Positions 1 to 9,333 are shown, numbered from the stretch's first letter. The stretch is 40,788 bases of DNA from an uncultured Clostridium sp. (GCA_948468275.1 CAOKHI010000012.1:1-40788); one strand, 5' to 3'. Numbers and translations: made by a program. The notes: generated by a model not told the origin, from the sequence alone.

Positions 1-127
1 TATGTAAGTGTAAAATCTAAATAAAAACAAGAAAATGGGACAAACGAAAAAATTCGATTATAAAACTCTTGACAACACAAAACAAATGTTTTAAAACAAT
101 ATAAAACTACATAAGGTTGTGATATAA

Positions 128-967
128 ATGAAAAAAGAAATTATAAAAACAGAAATGAAAGTAAAAGATAATTTGGTCAGAGTTATGAGAGTTGGAGATA
201 TTGACTATAGTTCTTTAACTGATTTAGCAAAATACCAAAATGAAGATGATCCATCAGGAGTTATAAGAAACTGAATGTCAAATAAAAATTCTTTTGACTT
301 TTATAATCTTTGGGAAGAATTACACAATGAAAATTTTAATTCCGTGGAATCACACAGAATTAAAATTGATGAAGTAGGATATAATCGTTTTACAATGACA
401 CCAAATAGATGGAAAAAAGATTTTAATGCTATTGGTATTATTCCAAGTAGCGGAAAGTATAGTATTGGAACATTTGCACATCCAGATATTGCATTTGAAT
501 TTGCTAGTTGGTTAAATACAGAATTTGAAAGATTAAAACAGAATGAAAGTTATCAAAATAAGATAAATTGGTCAGTAAGAAGAGAATTAGCAAAAACAAA
601 TTATAGAATTCATATTGATAGTATAAAGGAAAATATAATTCCAAATTTAACAGAAAAACAAAAACAATATGTATATGCAAACGAAGCAGACATATTAAAT
701 GTAGCTTTATTTGGTAAAACAGCAAAAGAATGGAAAGATGAAAATCATAATTTAGATGGAAATATGCGAGATTATGCGAATATACTTCAATTAGTAATTT
801 TAATTAATTTGGAAAATTTAAATGCAGAAATGATAAATCAAGGAGTAGAACAAAGTAAAAGGCTTGAAAGATTAAATGAAGTAGCTAAAAAACAATATGA
901 AATTTTACAAGATAGTAAAGGAATTAAGAAAATTGAGAACTTAGATAATAGTAAGTTATTAAATTGA
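128..967 (+). pseudogene. KilA-N domain protein, interrupted by an in-frame TGA
   Basis: The reading frame opens at ATG 128, runs 48 codons to TGA 272-274, and continues in the same frame from ATG 275 to TGA 965-967. Both halves match one KilA-N domain. The first ends in VIRN and the second begins MSNKNSFDF, where the family usually has N-W-M-x-N-R-N. The stop therefore replaces a Trp codon (TGG to TGA). In the second half, ASWLNTEF runs straight into ERLKQNE, whereas relatives usually have about ten extra residues (KLYLIKEF-like) between two EF motifs, which suggests a small internal deletion. KilA-N proteins are phage antirepressor or DNA-binding proteins. The gene is probably decayed, although a shorter protein could restart at 275, directly after the stop. 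TGA does act as a stop elsewhere in the window, and Trp is otherwise TGG. Confidence 0.7.
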
Positions 968-1129
968 TATGATATTATATTTGGTTATAGCAAGCTATAT
1001 TAAAAGTCAAATTGCCTTATATATCATATATTAAACATTTTTTTATAAAAATAGCAAATTCACATAAAACTCATTAAATTAGAAAGTAGTTTAGTATGAT
1101 GGCTTTTTAAGTATAAGGCAGTTAATTTA

Positions 1130-1159
1130 TTGAAAATTAATTACCTTTTGTGTTATAAT
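1130..1159 (+). promoter_or_regulatory. Sigma-A-type promoter for the DUF4180 gene
   Basis: TTGAAA at 1130-1135 and TATAAT at 1154-1159 are separated by 18 bases, about 75 bases upstream of the start of the DUF4180 gene. Confidence 0.6.
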
Positions 1160-1236
1160 CATGTCAAGATACATATGGGTTTAGAAATATAAAGAAGTAA
1201 ATTCATGATATTAGATTAGAAAAATAAACTTTAAGG

Positions 1237-1596
1237 GTGATAGAAATAGAAACAAAAATTATAAATGATATAGCAATAGTAAAAAGTAATGAAATTATAA
1301 TAAAAGATGTTCAATCAGCAATAGATTTTATTATGACTATAAAATATGAAACAGATTGTAACACAATAGCATTAAATAAAAATTCAGTAGTAGAAGATTT
1401 TTTTATATTAAGTAAAGGATTAGCAGGAGAAATTTTGCAAAAATTTATAAATTATCAGACTAAAGTTGCTATATATGGAGATTACTCAAAATATACAAGT
1501 AAGCCATTAAAAGACTTCATATATGAAAGTAATAATGGTAAAGATATCTTTTTTGTAGAAAATGAAGATGATGCAATAAAAATGTTAAGTAAATAA
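1237..1596 (+). CDS. DUF4180 domain protein
   Basis: This small cytosolic protein of 119 residues matches the DUF4180 family over its whole length, including the EIIIKDVQSAIDFI segment near the N terminus and the LKDFIYESNNGKDIFF segment near the C terminus. The family's function is not established. The start is uncertain: GTG 1237 abuts a TTAAGG stretch that is too close to be an ideal ribosome-binding site, but the family start fits this position within a few residues. It is probably the first gene of a three-gene unit read from the promoter at 1130-1159, with a zinc-ribbon protein and a membrane protein behind it. Confidence 0.75.
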   Translation: MIEIETKIINDIAIVKSNEIIIKDVQSAIDFIMTIKYETDCNTIALNKNSVVEDFFILSKGLAGEILQKFINYQTKVAIYGDYSKYTSKPLKDFIYESNNGKDIFFVENEDDAIKMLSK

Positions 1597-1618
1597 AAAA
1601 TTTTAAAGGAGAAAAATT

Positions 1619-1978
1619 ATGGCAAGAGTATTAAAAAATAAGGAATTAGTTAATACAAGATTAGCAACTAATTATGGTGGATGGATGTATTGTGATAAGT
1701 GTAATGAAAATATAGGTTATTTATGTTATTCAACTTATGATAGATTAGAATTAAAATATATATGTAATTGTGGAAGCCAAGGTAGTGCATTAGTGGATTT
1801 TGAAGATAGTAAAATAGGTCAAAATTGTAATGATGAATTAGTTATTATAAAAAATAGATTATGCTGTCCAAAAGATAACGAGCCTTTAATTACAATATTG
1901 GATAAAAAAGTGGCTAGTTATGAAATGAAAATTACTTGTAAATCATGTAATAAAACATATAAAAAGGAGGTGGAATAA
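1619..1978 (+). CDS. Small zinc-ribbon-like protein
   Basis: I do not recognise a named family. The 119-residue protein has Cys pairs arranged like two zinc ribbons: YCDKC near residue 25 with CNCG near residue 50, then CCPK near residue 82 with CKSC near residue 107. A structural or nucleic-acid-binding role is possible but unproven. AAAGGAG at 1605-1611 sits eight bases before the ATG. The stop is immediately followed by the next gene, so the two are very likely cotranscribed. Confidence 0.6.
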   Translation: MARVLKNKELVNTRLATNYGGWMYCDKCNENIGYLCYSTYDRLELKYICNCGSQGSALVDFEDSKIGQNCNDELVIIKNRLCCPKDNEPLITILDKKVASYEMKITCKSCNKTYKKEVE

Positions 1979-2299
1979 GTGAACTTTTTATTAACATTAT
2001 TGATAGGAATAGTTGCAGGAGTAATAGATGTATTACCAATGATTAAAATGAAAGTTGATAAGTATTCTTGCATATCAGCATTTGTATATTATGTAATAGT
2101 TCCTTTTGTTATCTATGGAATTAATTGGTTTAGTGAATTATGGTGGCTAAGAGGAGGAGTTGTTGCTATTATTATGGCAATTCCAGTTATTATTTTAGTT
2201 GCTAAAGAAGATAAAAAAAGCCCAGTAGCAATGACAATAATGTCTATTGTTTTAGGAAGCATTATTGGTGTTTTGGGACATTTTTTAAATCTAATGTAA
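1979..2299 (+). CDS. Small integral membrane protein, unknown function
   Basis: This 106-residue hydrophobic protein has about four predicted membrane segments, roughly residues 2-20, 28-48, 55-74 and 84-104, with a KEDKK loop between the last two. It starts at GTG 1979, directly after the preceding stop, with a strong AAAAAGGAGGTG site at 1961-1972. Similar small membrane proteins are common in gut Clostridia, but I know of no function for them. Coupling to the zinc-ribbon gene suggests they are made together. Confidence 0.6.
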   Translation: MNFLLTLLIGIVAGVIDVLPMIKMKVDKYSCISAFVYYVIVPFVIYGINWFSELWWLRGGVVAIIMAIPVIILVAKEDKKSPVAMTIMSIVLGSIIGVLGHFLNLM

Positions 2300-2331
2300 T
2301 GATAAATTGTCCTAAAAAACGAATAAACTAC

Positions 2332-2360
2332 TTGCGAGTATAAGGAAAAAGTGATATACT
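2332..2360 (+). promoter_or_regulatory. Sigma-A-type promoter of the pheST leader
   Basis: TTGCGA at 2332-2337 and TATACT at 2355-2360 have the ideal 17-base spacing and lie just before the T-box leader. Confidence 0.65.
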
Positions 2361-2365
2361 TATAA

Positions 2366-2620
2366 AAAATAAATAGCCAATAAAAAAGCAAAGTAAGTTA
2401 AAATAAAATATATTTTAAGAGAGATGGGGAAGCTGGAAACCTGTTAATATAGTTTTTTCTGAAATTTCACTTTTTTGGTTTTGCTTTGAAATAAAAGTAG
2501 AAGTAGACGGTTGTTACGTTATAACTTTAAATAAGGTTAATCATTATATTAATAAATTTAGGTGGTACCACGGAATAACTATCCATTTCGTCCTATATAA
2601 ATAGGATAATGGATTTTTTT
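2366..2620 (+). promoter_or_regulatory. T-box riboswitch (tRNA-Phe-sensing) upstream of pheS
   Basis: The leader carries the T-box signature GGTGGTACCACGG at 2561-2573. It is followed by a rho-independent terminator in which ATCCATT plus TCCTAT (2581-2596) pairs with ATAGGA plus AATGGAT (2601-2614) before a T run ending at 2620. The Stem I region begins near GAGAGATGGGGAAGCTGG at about 2420. Uncharged tRNA pairing with the T-box sequence would favour the antiterminator and allow readthrough into pheS. Phe specificity is inferred from the downstream genes; I did not fix the specifier codon. The CGG inside this element is untranslated. Confidence 0.9.
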
Positions 2621-2644
2621 ATTATATAGGAAAGGTAGGTAAAT

Positions 2645-3700
2645 ATGAAAAAGAAAATTGAAGAAATTAGAAAATTAGCAAAAGATAGTATTGCAAAAGT
2701 AAAAGATTTACAAGGATTAGAAGCAATACGTGTTAAGTTTTTAGGTAAAAAAGGAGAACTTACATCTGTATTAAGAGGAATGGGAGCACTTACTAAAGAA
2801 GAAAGGCCAATAATTGGAGAATTAGTAAATAAAGTAAGAGATGAATTAGAAGAACATATTCAAAAATTAGAGTCAGATTTTAAACAAAAACAATTAGAAG
2901 AGAAATTAGAAAAAGAAAAGATAGATGTTACTCTTCCTAGTACTAAATTAAAAAGAGGAAGTAAACATCCTATAAATAGAATAGTAGAGGAAATAGAAGA
3001 TTTATTTGTATCTATGGGATATGATGTTGTAGATGGTCCAGAACTTGAAACAGATGAATATTGTTTTGAAAGATTAAACCTTCCAAAGGGGCATCCAGCA
3101 AGAGATATGCAAGACAGTTTCTATGTAAATACAGAGTATTTGCTAAGAACACAAACATCAGCTGTTCAAGCACGAGCAATGATGGCAAATGAAGAAAAAA
3201 CACCAATTAGAATAATATGCCATGGAAAAACATATAGAAGAGATGATGATGCAACTCATTCACATCAATTTGGGCAAGTAGAAGGATTAGTAATAGATAA
3301 AAATATATCATTAGCAGATTTAAAAGGAACATTAGAAGTATTTGTTAAAAAAATGTTAGGTCAAAATTCTAGATTACGTTTTAGACCTAGTTATTTCCCT
3401 TTCACAGAGCCATCATATGAAGTAGACGTTAGTTGTTTTAAGTGTGATGGAAAAGGATGTAATCTATGTAAACAAACAGGTTGGATAGAAATTTTAGGTT
3501 CAGGAATAGTACATCCAAATGTATTAAAGATGAATGGATATGATCCAGATAAATATAGTGGTTTTGCGTTTGGAACAGGATTAGACAGACTTGCAATGTT
3601 TAAATATGGAATTACAGATATACGTTTACTTTATGCAAATGATGTAAGATTTTTAAATCAATTTGATAGAAAGGATGAGGAAAATGAAATTAAGTACTAA
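2645..3700 (+). CDS. pheS: Phenylalanine--tRNA ligase alpha subunit
   Basis: PheS is the catalytic subunit of the cytosolic alpha2-beta2 phenylalanyl-tRNA synthetase, which charges tRNA-Phe. The 351 residues are a normal family length. An N-terminal coiled coil occupies about residues 1-95 and a class II core follows. The core includes FRPSYFPFTEPSYEVDV, the insertion CFKCDGKGCNLCKQTGW, the GSGIVHP segment, and motif 3 GTGLDRLAMFKYGI near the C terminus. The start at 2645 follows an AAAGGTAGG site. The gene lies behind the T-box and overlaps pheT by 17 bases, so the two subunits are translationally coupled and controlled by tRNA-Phe charging. Confidence 0.97.
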   Translation: MKKKIEEIRKLAKDSIAKVKDLQGLEAIRVKFLGKKGELTSVLRGMGALTKEERPIIGELVNKVRDELEEHIQKLESDFKQKQLEEKLEKEKIDVTLPSTKLKRGSKHPINRIVEEIEDLFVSMGYDVVDGPELETDEYCFERLNLPKGHPARDMQDSFYVNTEYLLRTQTSAVQARAMMANEEKTPIRIICHGKTYRRDDDATHSHQFGQVEGLVIDKNISLADLKGTLEVFVKKMLGQNSRLRFRPSYFPFTEPSYEVDVSCFKCDGKGCNLCKQTGWIEILGSGIVHPNVLKMNGYDPDKYSGFAFGTGLDRLAMFKYGITDIRLLYANDVRFLNQFDRKDEENEIKY

Positions 3701-6047
3701 TTTCGTAAAAGAATTTGTAGATATAGATGTAGATTTACAAACTCTTGCAGAAGATATGACAAGAGTAGGAAATGAATATGATAGTGCACAAAAGTTAATA
3801 AATGCAACAAATTTAGTAATAGGTGAAGTAATACAATGTAATGAACATCCAGATTCTGATCATCTACATGTATGCAAAGTAGATGTAGGAAATGAAATAT
3901 TACAAATTGTATGTGGTGCACCAAATGTAAGAAAGGACTTAAAAGTTATAGTAGCTAAAGTTGGAGCAGAACTACCAGGCGATTTTAAAATAAAGAAAGG
4001 AAATATACGTGGGCAAGAATCTAATGGAATGATTTGTTCTATTGCAGAATTAGGATTAGAAAGTAAATTCTTAACAGAACAAGACAAAAATGGAATACAC
4101 GAATTACCACAAGAAGCTACAGTAGGAGAAGATCCAATAGAGTTTTTACAATTAGATGATGAAGTAATAGATTTTGAATTAACAGCAAATAGAGGAGATT
4201 TATTAAGTATTTTAGGAATGGCATATGAAATAGCAGCAATTTACGATAAAAAAGTAAAAGATATAGATACATCATACAGTAAAACAAATGAAGATATAAA
4301 CCATATATTTAAACTAGATATAAACACTAAAAATTGTTCAATGTTTTTAGCAAAAAAAGTAACAAATATTACAATAAAAGAAAGTCCAATATTTATAAAA
4401 AATAGGCTAATTGCATCTGGAATAAGACCAATTAATAATGTAGTAGATATAAGTAATTATGTTATGTTAGAAACAGGTCAACCTCTTCATTTTTATGATG
4501 CAGATACAATAAATAACAAAATAGAAGTTAGAATGGCACACGAAAAAGAAGAATTAACAACATTAGATGGAATAAAAAGAGAACTATCACAACAAGATAT
4601 AGTAATATCTGATGGAAAGCAAGCAATAGGACTTGCAGGAGTTATGGGGGGGCTTACTACAGAAGTAGAAAACACTACTAAAAATATTATTATAGAAGCA
4701 GCAATTTTTAATTCTGTGAAAGTAAGACAAACATCTAAAAAAATATTAAGAAGTGAAGCAAGTAATCGATTTGAAAAAGGTCTAGATCCAAACAGAACAT
4801 ATTTAGCAGTAGAAAGAGCATGTCATCTACTAGAAAAATATGCAGATGCAACAATAGTAGGAGGACTTTGTGAATATAATACTTTAGATTTATCAAATAA
4901 AGAAATAGATATAACTTTTTCTAACATAAATAATATTTTAGGAATGGAAATAGAAAAGCAAGATGTTTTAGAGGTATTTAGAAAGTTAGGTTTCACATAT
5001 ACACAAAAAGATGATAATATACATGTATATATTCCAAAAAGAAGAATAGACATAAATATAAAAGAAGATTTGATAGAAGAAGTTGGACGTATATATGGTG
5101 TTGATAATATAAAAGGAAAATTGCCAATAATACCAATAAAACCAGGAAATTATAATAAAACAACTAGAGAAATTAGAAACAAAATGATATCACTAGGTTT
5201 AAATGAAACATTATCATATATATTAGTAAATGATAAAGAGGCTCCCAAATACACATGTGATGATTTTGAAATTGTAAAATTATTAGATCCAATGACAGAA
5301 GAAAGAAATACACTAAGATATAGTATGATACCATCAATGCTAAAAATATATGAGTATAATACATCTCATAATGTAAAGGATGTGTGTATATTTGAAATAG
5401 GAAAGGGATTTTATAAAAAACATGAAGAATATGGGGAACAAAATAAAATATGTACATTAATGGCAGGAAATTATTATTTAGGAATAGAAAAAAAACAAGT
5501 AGACTTTTACATAATAAAAGGAATAGTTGAAGAGCTATTAGATTATTTAGGGTATGCAAATAGATATAGTTTTATAACAAATAAAGAAATGCCAAAAGAA
5601 TTTCATCCAGGAATAAGTGCTAGTATATCTGTAAATAATGACATAATAGGAACAATAGGAAAACTACATCCACAAATTACAAAAGCAGATGTATATGTTT
5701 TTGAAATAAACTTAGACAAATTATTAGACAAGAAAGTAGGAAAAATGAAATATAAAGAAATTTCAAAATATCCAATTATCAAAAAAGATTTAGCAGTAAT
5801 AATAGACAAAAATGAAACTTCAGAAAAAATAGCTACATTAATAAAGAAATCCGCAGGAGGATTACTAACAAAAATAGAGATATTTGATGTATACACAGGG
5901 CAAGCAATAGCAAAAGACAAAAAAAGCATAGCATATTCACTATCTTTTGGAACAAATGATAGAACATTAACTGATGAAGAGATAAATGCTATTTTAGAAA
6001 AAATAATAGCAAATTTAGAAAAACAAGGAATTGGCATTAGAAGTTAG
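3684..6047 (+). CDS. pheT: Phenylalanine--tRNA ligase beta subunit
   Basis: PheT is the large subunit that binds tRNA-Phe and edits mischarged Tyr. I place the start at ATG 3684 (MKLSTNFVKEFV) because AAGGATGAGG at 3671-3680 serves it; an in-frame ATG at 3663 lacks a site. The product is 787 residues, normal for the family. In order it has an EMAP/OB tRNA-binding domain (about 40-150), the B3/B4 editing region (about 200-390, including MGGLTTEVENTTKNI), a B5 domain (about 400-475), a degenerate synthetase core, and a C-terminal ferredoxin-fold anticodon-binding domain (about 695-787, starting YKEISKYPIIKKDLAV). The 3' end of pheS is overlapped. The frame is intact and holds no in-frame CGG codon. 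Confidence 0.97.
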   Translation: MKLSTNFVKEFVDIDVDLQTLAEDMTRVGNEYDSAQKLINATNLVIGEVIQCNEHPDSDHLHVCKVDVGNEILQIVCGAPNVRKDLKVIVAKVGAELPGDFKIKKGNIRGQESNGMICSIAELGLESKFLTEQDKNGIHELPQEATVGEDPIEFLQLDDEVIDFELTANRGDLLSILGMAYEIAAIYDKKVKDIDTSYSKTNEDINHIFKLDINTKNCSMFLAKKVTNITIKESPIFIKNRLIASGIRPINNVVDISNYVMLETGQPLHFYDADTINNKIEVRMAHEKEELTTLDGIKRELSQQDIVISDGKQAIGLAGVMGGLTTEVENTTKNIIIEAAIFNSVKVRQTSKKILRSEASNRFEKGLDPNRTYLAVERACHLLEKYADATIVGGLCEYNTLDLSNKEIDITFSNINNILGMEIEKQDVLEVFRKLGFTYTQKDDNIHVYIPKRRIDINIKEDLIEEVGRIYGVDNIKGKLPIIPIKPGNYNKTTREIRNKMISLGLNETLSYILVNDKEAPKYTCDDFEIVKLLDPMTEERNTLRYSMIPSMLKIYEYNTSHNVKDVCIFEIGKGFYKKHEEYGEQNKICTLMAGNYYLGIEKKQVDFYIIKGIVEELLDYLGYANRYSFITNKEMPKEFHPGISASISVNNDIIGTIGKLHPQITKADVYVFEINLDKLLDKKVGKMKYKEISKYPIIKKDLAVIIDKNETSEKIATLIKKSAGGLLTKIEIFDVYTGQAIAKDKKSIAYSLSFGTNDRTLTDEEINAILEKIIANLEKQGIGIRS

Positions 6048-6085
6048 AATTTAGAAGAAATAAATATAGAGTAAAACAACTTCTT

Positions 6086-6113
6086 TTGAATTAGTAATAA
6101 AAAAATATATACT
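6086..6113 (+). promoter_or_regulatory. Sigma-A-type promoter of the LPXTG/sortase pair
   Basis: TTGAAT at 6086-6091 and TATACT at 6108-6113 are spaced by 16 bases, about 40 bases before the LPXTG gene. Confidence 0.5.
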
Positions 6114-6155
6114 TAATATATTTTAATATAACACTAATTTGAGAGGAGTTTTTTA

Positions 6156-6782
6156 ATGAAAAAGATATTATCATTAGTTACAATCCTAGCTATTATTTTA
6201 TGTACAGGAGCCAATGTATATGCTGTGGGATATAGTTTTGATTTACAATATGAAGGAACTGTTGTTAAAAATGTTGCAAAAGATGCAAAAGTATTACTAA
6301 TAGGAGAAGCGGCACCAACATATGCAACAGTAAGAATAAAAGTAGATATAACAGGACCTGTTACACCAGAAATATTAGCAACAGACTCAAATGGAACACA
6401 AATAAATATTGCTCAATTAGGACATTGGGGACCTACTTCAGGATTTCCAGTGCAAGGTGATTTTGTAAATACAACCCCAATTATAGCAACATTTCCAGAG
6501 GAAGGAACATATAAAATAACATTAAGTTTAATAGATTTAGCAAATGCAAATAATGTAATTGAAACAAAAACATTTGAAATAGAAGTATTTGAAGATCTTC
6601 CAATGGTAGAAGATGTAAATAGTATTGTAGATGCAAACAATGTTACAATAGATAATAATGTAGTTGAGGAATTACCAAAAACAGGAACAAGTATATTAGA
6701 CTATGTACTTTATATAGGAACATTATTACTAATATTAACAGCAGGTATAGCATATATAAAAAGAAAAGAAATAAATGTGTAA
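6156..6782 (+). CDS. LPXTG cell-wall-anchored surface protein
   Basis: This 208-residue exported protein has a signal peptide (residues 1-23, cleavage likely after VYA), a single extracellular beta-rich region of about 125 residues, and a complete sorting signal: LPKTG at 173-177, a hydrophobic segment at about 183-200 and a basic KRKE tail. Sortase would cleave between Thr and Gly and attach the protein to peptidoglycan. The ectodomain is not one I recognise; a GTYKITLSL stretch suggests an Ig-like or bacterial beta-sandwich fold. GAGAGGAG precedes the start. The next gene is a sortase, nine bases downstream, which points to a dedicated enzyme-substrate pair. Confidence 0.85.
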   Translation: MKKILSLVTILAIILCTGANVYAVGYSFDLQYEGTVVKNVAKDAKVLLIGEAAPTYATVRIKVDITGPVTPEILATDSNGTQINIAQLGHWGPTSGFPVQGDFVNTTPIIATFPEEGTYKITLSLIDLANANNVIETKTFEIEVFEDLPMVEDVNSIVDANNVTIDNNVVEELPKTGTSILDYVLYIGTLLLILTAGIAYIKRKEINV

Positions 6783-6790
6783 GGAATAGT

Positions 6791-7444
6791 ATGAAAGCTA
6801 AAGTTTTTTGCTGTAAATTAAATAAATCTGCTATCTTGCTAGTAGGAGTCATTATAATTCAATTAATATTTATAATAATAGGAATAAAGCAATTAAGAGA
6901 AGAAAAGAATTTTGAACAAATAGCTAAAAACATTTCTATAGAAGAAAAAGAACAGCCAAAACAAGAAATAAAACAAAATATAACAAAGACAGATAAAACA
7001 TCAAAGATAAAACTAGAAGAATATAAAAACATACCAAGTGAAATAAAAGGATATAAAGTAATAGGAAAAATAGAAATACCAAAAATAGGATTAAGTAGTT
7101 ACATACTATCTGAAACCAACAAAAAATCATTAAAAGTATCTGTTACAAAATTATATGGACCTGAAATAAACAAACAAGGAAATTTTTGCATAGCAGGACA
7201 TAATTATGCAAATATGAAAATGTTTGGAGGAATAAAAAAATTGCAAATAGACGATGAAATAGAACTAACAGATACATTTGACAGAAAAGTAAAATATAAA
7301 GTCTACGAAACCTATAAAACAGACCCCAAAGATGTAGGATGCTTAAATCAAGACACAAAGGGAGAGAGAGAATTAACACTAATAACATGTACCGCAGGTG
7401 CTATACAAAGAGTAATAGTTAAAGCTATTGAAGTATATGATTAA
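6791..7444 (+). CDS. Sortase, probably dedicated to the adjacent LPXTG protein
   Basis: This membrane-anchored transpeptidase of 217 residues has an N-terminal transmembrane segment at about 13-31, a charged linker, and the sortase beta-barrel from about residue 85. The catalytic residues are visible: His137 in AGHNY, Cys200 in TLITCTAG and Arg207 in QRVIV. The type-II anchor and the short TLxTC...R end resemble class D or small housekeeping sortases, but I do not assign a class firmly. It follows the LPXTG gene by eight bases and is closed by the terminator at 7443-7471. Its ribosome-binding site (AAGGAAT) is weak, so it may rely on translation of the upstream gene. Confidence 0.85.
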   Translation: MKAKVFCCKLNKSAILLVGVIIIQLIFIIIGIKQLREEKNFEQIAKNISIEEKEQPKQEIKQNITKTDKTSKIKLEEYKNIPSEIKGYKVIGKIEIPKIGLSSYILSETNKKSLKVSVTKLYGPEINKQGNFCIAGHNYANMKMFGGIKKLQIDDEIELTDTFDRKVKYKVYETYKTDPKDVGCLNQDTKGERELTLITCTAGAIQRVIVKAIEVYD

Positions 7445-7471
7445 TAGAGCCCATTTATAAAGGGTTCTATT
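7443..7471 (+). terminator. Rho-independent terminator after the sortase gene
   Basis: AATAGAGCCC at 7443-7452 pairs with GGGTTCTATT at 7462-7471 through a nine-base loop, with one G-T pair. A T-rich stretch follows. The hairpin starts at the stop codon. Confidence 0.7.
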
Positions 7472-7575
7472 TATTATATGAGTTAAAACTATTTTATAAA
7501 TTAATATATATAAACAGTTTATGAAAATGAATACACAACAAGAATTATATATAATCACTAAAAGTAAAATGATAA

Positions 7576-7604
7576 TTGACTTATGAAATGAAGAAATATA
7601 TAAT
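7576..7604 (+). promoter_or_regulatory. Sigma-A-type promoter of the pilin-like/FGE gene
   Basis: TTGACT at 7576-7581 and TATAAT at 7599-7604 with the ideal 17-base spacing, about 57 bases before the gene. Confidence 0.6.
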
Positions 7605-7660
7605 TAAGAATATAATATAACAAAATAAGGTATAATAAATAGCAAAGGAGAAGAAGATGA

Positions 7661-8819
7661 ATGGAGATAAAACAAAAGAAAGAAAAAAGAGAAAAATTAT
7701 ATTTAGTAAGCAATAAAGCAATAACATTAATAGCACTAGTGATTACGATAATAATACTACTAATATTAGCAGGAGTAACAATAAATTTAATAATGAATGG
7801 AAGTTTAATAGACCAAGCTCAAAACGCAACAGAAAAATATAAACAAGCAGAAGTAGAAGAATTAAATAACCTAGATAATGTACTAGAACAAATGAATACA
7901 TTAAATATAGCAGGAAATAAGATACCACAAGCAGGAGCGATATTAGAAAGTAAAGATAATGTAAATTACACAGCAGATGGAAAAGGAGAAAAAATACCAG
8001 TACCGAAAGGATTTAGTTATGCAGGAGAAGGAACAAAAGAAACAGGATTTGTAATAAAAAACGATTTAGATGGAAATGAATTTGTATGGATACCAACAGA
8101 TTTAGTACCTTATCAGACATATGATTGGAATAAAGGACTAGCAACAACAGAATTTACAGAATATTATACATCAGATGAAATCAAGAATGCAGAAATTATA
8201 CAAGAAGTAACAGATAGTGTAAATATGCATAAAGGATACTATATAAGTAGATATGAGGCAGGAACAACAGTAAAGCGTACAAGTAAAACAGAAATAAGTC
8301 AAGAACAATTACCAATGCCAGTATTTAAGGCAACAACAGTAGAAACACCGATATATGCATATAATTATATAGATTGGAATGATGCAATATATTTATCTAA
8401 TAAGTTATATAATAAAGAAATCAATAATGTAACAAGTAGATTAATAAATGCAAGGGGTTGGGATACAGCATTAAAATTTATTGAAATAGTAGGTGAAGAT
8501 GCAGATAAAATATATCCAATAGATTCTAAGGGAAAAGGATGGTACCTTGATAATAAAAGTAACAATATTAATTTTGAGATAGGAAAATCAGTTGATTTAA
8601 CTAAGAATAGTATACCTAATAAATTGAAAAATATATATGATATGGCAGGGAATGTATATGAATGGACAGCAGATAAGATTAGTAATGACATTGGTAGAAT
8701 TAGACGACGGAGGTGATAATGATCATTTATCAAATATTAGTCCAGCAGCAGATTGTTATGCAGATAATGTCAATCGTGCAGAAAGTGATTATGGAACACG
8801 CTTTGTAATTTATTTGTAA
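7661..8819 (+). CDS. Pilin-like N-terminal helix fused to an FGE-sulfatase-like domain; needs +1 shift at CGG 8708
   Basis: Read straight, the frame ends at TGA 8714-8716. Skipping the C of CGG 8708-8710 gives a 385-residue protein ending at TAA 8817-8819. The N terminus is a type IV pilin/pseudopilin-like segment, with a short basic leader and then the hydrophobic helix KAITLIALVITIIILLILAG (about 19-38). The rest resembles the formylglycine-generating-enzyme/C-type-lectin fold: FVWIPTD, GYYISRYEAG, WNDAIYLSNKLY and NIYDMAGNVYEWTADK. The shifted part supplies RRGG, then ADNVNRAESDYGTRFVIYL, the usual end of this fold (R-G-G followed by G-[TF]-R-[FV]-V). Such proteins are probably surface or pseudopilus-associated; catalysis is not implied. 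AAAGGAG at about 7643-7649 supports the start. Confidence 0.8.
8708..8710 (+). other. CGG recoding site 1 (+1 shift), FGE-like gene
   Basis: In-frame context is AGA CGA CGG AGG TGA. Dropping the C gives CGA GGA GGT GAT AAT, restoring the family's R-G-G motif and the C-terminal 36 residues. The 0-frame ends two codons later. Confidence 0.8.
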
Positions 8820-8909
8820 CTAAAATTCGAAATTAAGGTATTTAATCAGTAACTTTTTTAATGAAATAAATACTAAAAGGAGACACAAATTATTAGAGAA
8901 TATTAGTAG

Positions 8910-9275
8910 CTAGAAGGAAGAGAAAATGAAGAAGATGAGTTATTAGATTGGATATATTTTTTAGAAGATCCAAATTCGGAGAGGGTAGAAAGAGGTATGA
9001 AAAAAAATAAGGAATTAAAAGAAGCAAAAGAGAAGCTAATCCAGATAAGTGCAGATGAAAAGATGCAAAGAATAGCAGAATTAAGACAAAAAGCAATAAT
9101 GGATGAAAAGGCAATATATGATAAAGGAATAGATATTGGGATAAAACAAGGGGAAAAGAAAAAACAAAAAGAAATAGCAAGAAAGATGTTAAAAGAGAAT
9201 GCTGAGTTGGATTTTATAATGAAAGTAACAGATTTAAGTAAGGAAGAAATAGAAAGAATAAAAAAAGATGAATAA
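8910..9275 (+). pseudogene. Remnant of an Rpn/PD-(D/E)XK-nuclease family protein (C-terminal part)
   Basis: The frame is open from 8910 (after a stop at 8907) to TAA 9273-9275. It reads LLDWIYFLEDPNSERVE, then MKKNKELKEAKEKLIQIS, followed by an acidic/basic helical tail with DKGIDIGIKQGEKKKQKE. This is the characteristic C-terminal half of recombination-promoting nuclease (Rpn, formerly 'transposase_31'/PD-(D/E)XK transposase) proteins. The nuclease domain, about 200 residues, is absent upstream, where the previous gene ends at 8819. No convincing start exists except ATG 8997, which would give only a coiled-coil tail. I regard it as a 5'-deleted remnant. Confidence 0.75.
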
Positions 9276-9333
9276 TATTTAAACTAAAGGTATCCTGGCA
9301 AAAAAAGAGATTCTTAGATAAAAAAATAAATAT

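Noticed and set aside
272..274. Genetic code 4 (TGA = Trp)
   Set aside because: Trp is TGG in all intact genes seen and the flippase and licD end with TGA; one TGA in a decayed phage-type gene is not enough.
2561..2573. CGG in the T-box leader as another recoding site
   Set aside because: It is untranslated and part of the T-box motif.
5173..5559. Long open frames on the strand opposite pheT and other genes
   Set aside because: They lie inside well-supported genes, have no ribosome-binding sites and have low-complexity, Leu/Phe-rich translations expected from AT-rich antisense sequence.
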